Shown here: one piece after another, positions 59,940 through 64,000 of the stretch | How positions within the stretch are numbered: position 1 is the stretch's first letter | How the letters are laid out: every line of letters starts with the position of its first letter | DNA from: Tiliqua scincoides | Taxonomy: Eukaryota > Chordata > Lepidosauria > Squamata > Scincidae | DNA length: 64,000 nucleotides | Direction of reading: 5' to 3' | Assembly (NCBI RefSeq): GCF_035046505.1 | Contig: NC_089823.1 | Span: 6,467,267-6,531,266, forward strand | Made by a program: the position numbers and the translations under genes | Notes under the pieces: generated by a model | Databases searched by the model: none | What the model was told of the DNA's origin: nothing | Seen by the model: only the letters and a program-made list of their open reading frames with translations

Positions 59940-60990
59940 TGGTGCTGCTGTTAACCAAGTTAGGCTGTTGCTTCACCATTAAGCAAGGCTCCAGCGTGCT
60001 CAACCTTGTGGTCATTTTAATAAGGGGAGAACTAAGCCAGAAGGGCTAGGGGAATGCCACAGTGGCTTAAACATTTACCCCTCTCTCTAGAATGCCGGGA
60101 TGGGGGGGGTATGAACAAAGAGGTTTTAATCCCTTTGGAGAGCTAAACTCCCCAAGGTTTGCTGTAAGGAAGAGGTCATGCAGTTTGGCTTAGTCTGTGG
60201 TGTCCTTCATGGGAATGAGCCCCAGCAGCTTTTCTCCACAGGAGTGAATGGAGGGCATAAAATGCTGCAAACTGGACTTCATCAGCAACACTTGGATGCT
60301 TCCGGGGCTTTCTCTGATGTGAACTCTGCTCCTGATGCCTCCAGAGCAGAGTTTGAACCACATGCTGAGCCAAATCACTACTGTGTGTGTCTAAAAATAT
60401 CCTCAGAAAGTGATGGAAGCAGAAGCTTTATTGGTAAAACAATGTGGGCGCTTATGACAGGGCAAAACAGTTAATCCCAATGATCTGGGCCAGGTTTAAT
60501 GATCTTAAACCTAAGACTAAAATGACACATCCTTCTGCTTCTTTCAGATAGCAGAGCTTGATGCTGCTGGATGCTGCTGGACCTTCTCCAGCATCTTGTC
60601 TGGGCCTGTGGCATGTAGGGCATCAGTCCGACCCCCCCAGGCCTTCTCCCATTTCCCACAGTGCTTGGAAAGGCAAGTTTGAACCCACCGGCTGCTGTCC
60701 TAGAGAGTCACCTGGCCTGCATCATATTAAGACTAATCCTGGCCTATGTCTTCCCTCAGCGGATAGGAAGACCTTTTTCTTTAGTGTGTTAAGACCTTGG
60801 CTCATGTCTGAAGTATATAACAGGTCAGCCGTATAGCTGATTTAAAATATGCCTGGCTATAATCCGGATGTCTTTAGCTCTGGAAAAATCCCCGCTACAA
60901 GTTTATTAGTTGCCCTAGTTTAGGGTTGAAGGCAGGCTAATATTTTAAAATTTCTGTACCATAAAATAAAGTAATATATACAATATAATT
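59940..60990 (+). other. USP35: Probable USP35 3' UTR
   Basis: The sequence after the stop codon has fewer recognisable repeats than its surroundings. The first clear AATAAA found is at about 60964. This would give a 3' UTR of about 1 kb. The end is inferred from the hexamer alone. Confidence 0.4.
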
Positions 60991-61338
60991 TTTTATCATT
61001 GTTTGCCTTGTTGAACAGCAGCAAATATGTGTTAATTTCTTTTTTTACCTTCTCAGTTTATTTAGGAGTACCAAGCACAGCCTACACACTGCGGATGAGA
61101 GGCAGGAAGGTGCAGCCTAGTGTTAGAACACAGGCATTGCATGATGGAAATCTAGAGTTCAATTCGGTGTTTGTTATAAAACGGGAACTCTCTTGCATAA
61201 AAGGTTGGGGCCCAAGACCTTAGAATGTGGCTGCCAATCAGCCTAAACCGGTGGGGGGGGGGGGGAGGACGACAAGCTCGTTTCATACAGCGGGCTGAAG
61301 AACATTCATTGTGCCTAATGAGAGCCACAAATGGTTAG

Positions 61339-61482
61339 TTGGCAACCTTCAGTCTCGAAAGACTGTGGTATAAGCCTATAGCACCCAGTATTCCCAAGCG
61401 GTCTCCCAACCAAGTACTAACCAGGCCTGACCCTGCTTAGCTTCCAAGATCAGACGAGATCAGGCACGTGCAGGGTAACAGA
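61339..61482 (-). mobile_element. 5S rRNA-headed SINE sharing the LINE tail
   Basis: On the minus strand the body is 5S rRNA-like: GATCTCGTCTGATCTTGGAA, GCTAAGCAGGGTCAGGCCTG, GTTAGTACTTGG and GGGAGACCGCTTGGGAATAC, ending GGTGCTATAGGCTT. The internal A-box and C-box regions are recognisable. The first 15-20 bases of 5S are diverged or lost. It continues directly into ATACCACAGTCTTTCGAGAC and TGAAGGTTGCCAAC, the tail of the LINE copies at 14741 and 38143. This is a SINE, not a 5S gene. Confidence 0.85.
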
Positions 61483-61723
61483 AGTGATGTTGTTAAGTTG
61501 GTCATGCCCAGAAATAAGCACTTTTTTCTCACTTAGCAACTCATTAGTTGCAAATGACAAGAGAAAATCTTGATCCTATTTGCAAGATATGGATAAAGCT
61601 CAATTATGTGGGCTGTCCTTTCAGCAGGGACACCTCAACTCAGCAGCTGAGGATGGTGCTGGGAAAGAGCTTCCATGGGCTGCATCCAGCCTACAGGCCA
61701 TGTTTCACATCCTTGCCCTAGAC

Positions 61724-62188
61724 CAGGGGTGCCCAAACCCCGGCCCTGGGGCCACATGCAGCCCTTGAGGCCTCTCAATGCGGCCCTCAGGGAGCCCCCA
61801 GTCTCCAATAAGCCTCTGACCCTCCAGAGATTTGTTGCAGCCTGCACTGGCCTGACACAACTGCTCTCAGCGTGAAGGCAACTGTTTGACCTTTTTGTGT
61901 AAGCTGTGGGATGAGGGCTTCCTCCACTACTTGCTGCTTCATGTCTGTGACGCAGTAGTGGCAGCAAAGGAAAGGCCAGCCTTGCTTTGTGCAAGGCCTT
62001 TTATAGGCCTTGAGCTATTGCAAGACATTCATTCAGTCATATAAGTTCATCTTTAATATATTCATTTATGTAAACTTATGTAAATTTATTCAAACGTTAA
62101 ATGTAAATTAATTCTTTCTTTCCCCGGCCCCCGACGCAGTGTCAGAGAGATAATGTGGCCCTCCTGCCAAAAAATTTGGACACCCCTG
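61724..62188. mobile_element. hAT-like miniature transposon (inverse copy of the 9573 family)
   Basis: Ends CAGGGGTGCCCAAACC / AATTTGGACACCCCTG with an exact 8-bp duplication CCCTAGAC. Confidence 0.93.
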
Positions 62189-62389
62189 CCCTAGACTATA
62201 TGGGTCCAGCTGGACCAATGGTTGCTGGGGGCAACTTCATATGAGAGAGTGCATGGTTGCAAGCTGTATGGCTGTCAAGGAAGCTGAAGTTGTATAATCT
62301 GTGACATATTCTGGAGGCGTGAGTAGAAGACCAGAGCCCTTTTGAGACCTACCACACTCAGCCCTGGGTGCTTTACTGCATTTAAACTT

Positions 62390-62720
62390 AAAATAAATGT
62401 AAATTATTTACATTTATTTGGTCGCAGTATGGCTTACAATATCAGAGGAATAAAACAATCACAGAATTAACTCTTGGAATAATGTAGCATACTCAATTCA
62501 TAGAGCAATGCAGGGCAACAGTCATCTATAATAACCATAGGCTAACACTTGGTGGACCAAGTATGTTTTTAACAGCCCTCTAAAGATGGGGAGCGGGAAA
62601 GTGCATTCCAAGTTCAGGGGTAGGACCACCACAGCAAAAGTCCTGCGTGCCTGCTGGTCATTCCTCCCTAGGTGTGGGAATGCAAAGCTGAGCCTCCTTA
62701 AAAGACCTTAATGGGTGGAT
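62390..62720 (-). repeat. Diverged relative of the 40984-41480 repeat
   Basis: TATGGCTTACAATATCAGAG, GGGGAGCGGGAAAGTGCATT, CAGGGGTAGGACCACCACAG and AGCCTCCTTAAAAGACCTTA follow the same block order at lower identity. Confidence 0.55.
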
Positions 62721-63984
62721 AGTGTTGGAGGAAATTAAAAGTAGTTTCCTCTTTGGGGGGAAGCAGAGTAGCTTAAGCAGCAACCCCCCCCCCTTTGGGG
62801 TATCACCCCAGGGAACCTCCCTCACCCGGCTGATTGCTATTCAATGAAAAAAAAAAAAAAGACAAAGAGGCAATGGCTTGTTAAAGTTGCAAAAAAGAAG
62901 TTATTTACTTTCAGTTCCATTGAGTGTATATTTACAGTATCCGATTAGGACCAGAGGTTCTGCTATTAGATAGCAAGGCCCTAGAGCTTCCTCGCCCTGC
63001 ATGCCATGTGCTCAAGATGGCGTGGGCATCAGAGCCCTGCTGTGTGCCATCTTAACAGGTCAGTGGTCAGAACAAAAGAGTGAAGTGCTCAGAGGAGAAG
63101 GGAAGGATAAAGGGTTAGGGCCACACCCCACAAGGATCACAGAGAGAACAGGTAAAAACGAGTCACTGGGCCATAGCTTGGCCCCTTCTGGACAGCAGAT
63201 GGAGTTGCACCAACTCCAACAGATAGCAGCAGAGAGTATTTAAGATATTGCAAGCCCAAGTGGTGTAGGGACTCCAATGAGAACTAGCATCTTGAATTGG
63301 TTCTGGAAACTAATGGGCAGTCTGAGTCTCCCACAGAATGGGCATTATGTGCTCCTTTTATGAAGTCTGTGTTACCAATCTAGTCATAGCATTTTGCACC
63401 AGTTACAGTTCCTTCATACTCTTCAGGAACAGCCCTAGATAAAACACGCTGTAGCAGTCTAAACAGTGGCATATCGAGAGAAAATGGCACTTACGGCAAA
63501 CACTGAAATTACATCCCTGTCCAAACAGAAAAGGGGAGATCATGGGGCAGGAAGCCAACCCTGCTCATCCTACCAGGGGAATTTATTCAGCAGGCTACAC
63601 AGAGAAGGGGAGATGCAAAAGTCTGCACAGATATGAAGTCCCTTAAAAAAAGAAAAGAAAAATAATATTCTGTAGCTGTGGTTGGACTGCTGTAGTGCTG
63701 TGTGACAATGGCCAGTCCTGGAAGCTCCTTCCTGCCTTTTTGGAGATCTCCTGAAACGGGTGCAAAAACGCACCATTGGCTGTGGTGTGGAAACTGAAAT
63801 GCACCATCATTAGAATGTATAAGTCTGCACCCAGCAATCCCCCTTCACACCAGATGACTCCCATCTGCCACACCCTAGATATGTCACTGAGTTTAAATGA
63901 GAGGGGTGACAAGGGCATGGATCACTGTGGCCAGACCTTCATTTTCTAGGAAGGGTTGTAGCTGGTGCACTACTTTTGTCTAGG
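62721..63984. other. Right edge of the window, unassigned
   Basis: Contains an A-run (about 62847) and C-run (62787). No coding exon was found. In mammals GAB2 converges on USP35 from this side, but nothing here reads as GAB2 coding sequence. Confidence 0.4.
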
Positions 63985-64000
63985 CCAGGGGTGCCCAAGC
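63985..64000. mobile_element. Start of a further hAT-like element cut by the window edge
   Basis: CAGGGGTGCCCAAGC at the last bases repeats the terminus of the 61724 element. Confidence 0.6.

Noticed and set aside
61339-61482. A genuine 5S rRNA gene
   Set aside because: The 5' end of 5S is degraded and the body continues into a LINE-type tail, so it is a SINE.
59940-64000. GAB2 exons on the minus strand, expected from mammalian gene order
   Set aside because: No reading frame resembles the GAB2 C terminus. GAB2 may start beyond the right edge.

Overview
The window is vertebrate nuclear DNA, most likely from a squamate reptile (lizard). Three protein-coding genes match ALG8, KCTD21 and USP35 in the order and orientation known from mammals (ALG8 and KCTD21 on the minus strand, USP35 on the plus strand). 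Most of the remaining sequence is repeats: CR1-type LINEs with a TTCTTATG-type tail, hAT-like miniature transposons with 8-bp target duplications, small foldback elements, a 5S rRNA-headed SINE and tRNA-derived SINEs. The species cannot be fixed from the sequence alone.

Layout. From 2535 to 17324 (minus) lie 11 ALG8 exons covering about 421 of the roughly 526 residues usual for this protein; the last exons are beyond the left edge. The ALG8 start lies in a GC-rich promoter with two NRF1-type palindromes (17362-17404). KCTD21 (23209-23991, minus) is an uninterrupted 260-residue reading frame, with a probable splice acceptor in its 5' UTR. A CpG-rich segment near 29280-29690 looks like a shared head-to-head promoter for KCTD21 and USP35. 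USP35 runs from a noncoding first exon ending at 29650, through a 10-kb first intron, to ten coding exons (39617-59939) that encode a complete 1004-residue ubiquitin hydrolase with an intact Cys box, His box and two CxxC pairs. From 59940 to the right edge there is probable 3' UTR and then repeats; no further gene is recognised.

How the genes relate. The three genes share no pathway: ALG8 is an ER glucosyltransferase for N-glycan precursors, KCTD21 a BTB adaptor for cullin-3 ubiquitin ligases, and USP35 a deubiquitinase. Their adjacency is conserved synteny, not an operon-like unit. I found no undescribed system with cargo genes. The most notable points are a GC-AG intron in ALG8, two in-frame candidate splice acceptors before the catalytic exon of USP35 (one behind a C14A8 tract), a minisatellite built from a transposon end just inside USP35 intron 1, a hAT-like element nested in another, and a 5S rRNA-headed SINE sharing its 3' tail with a LINE in the same window. 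No retrovirus or other capsid-bearing element was recognised.
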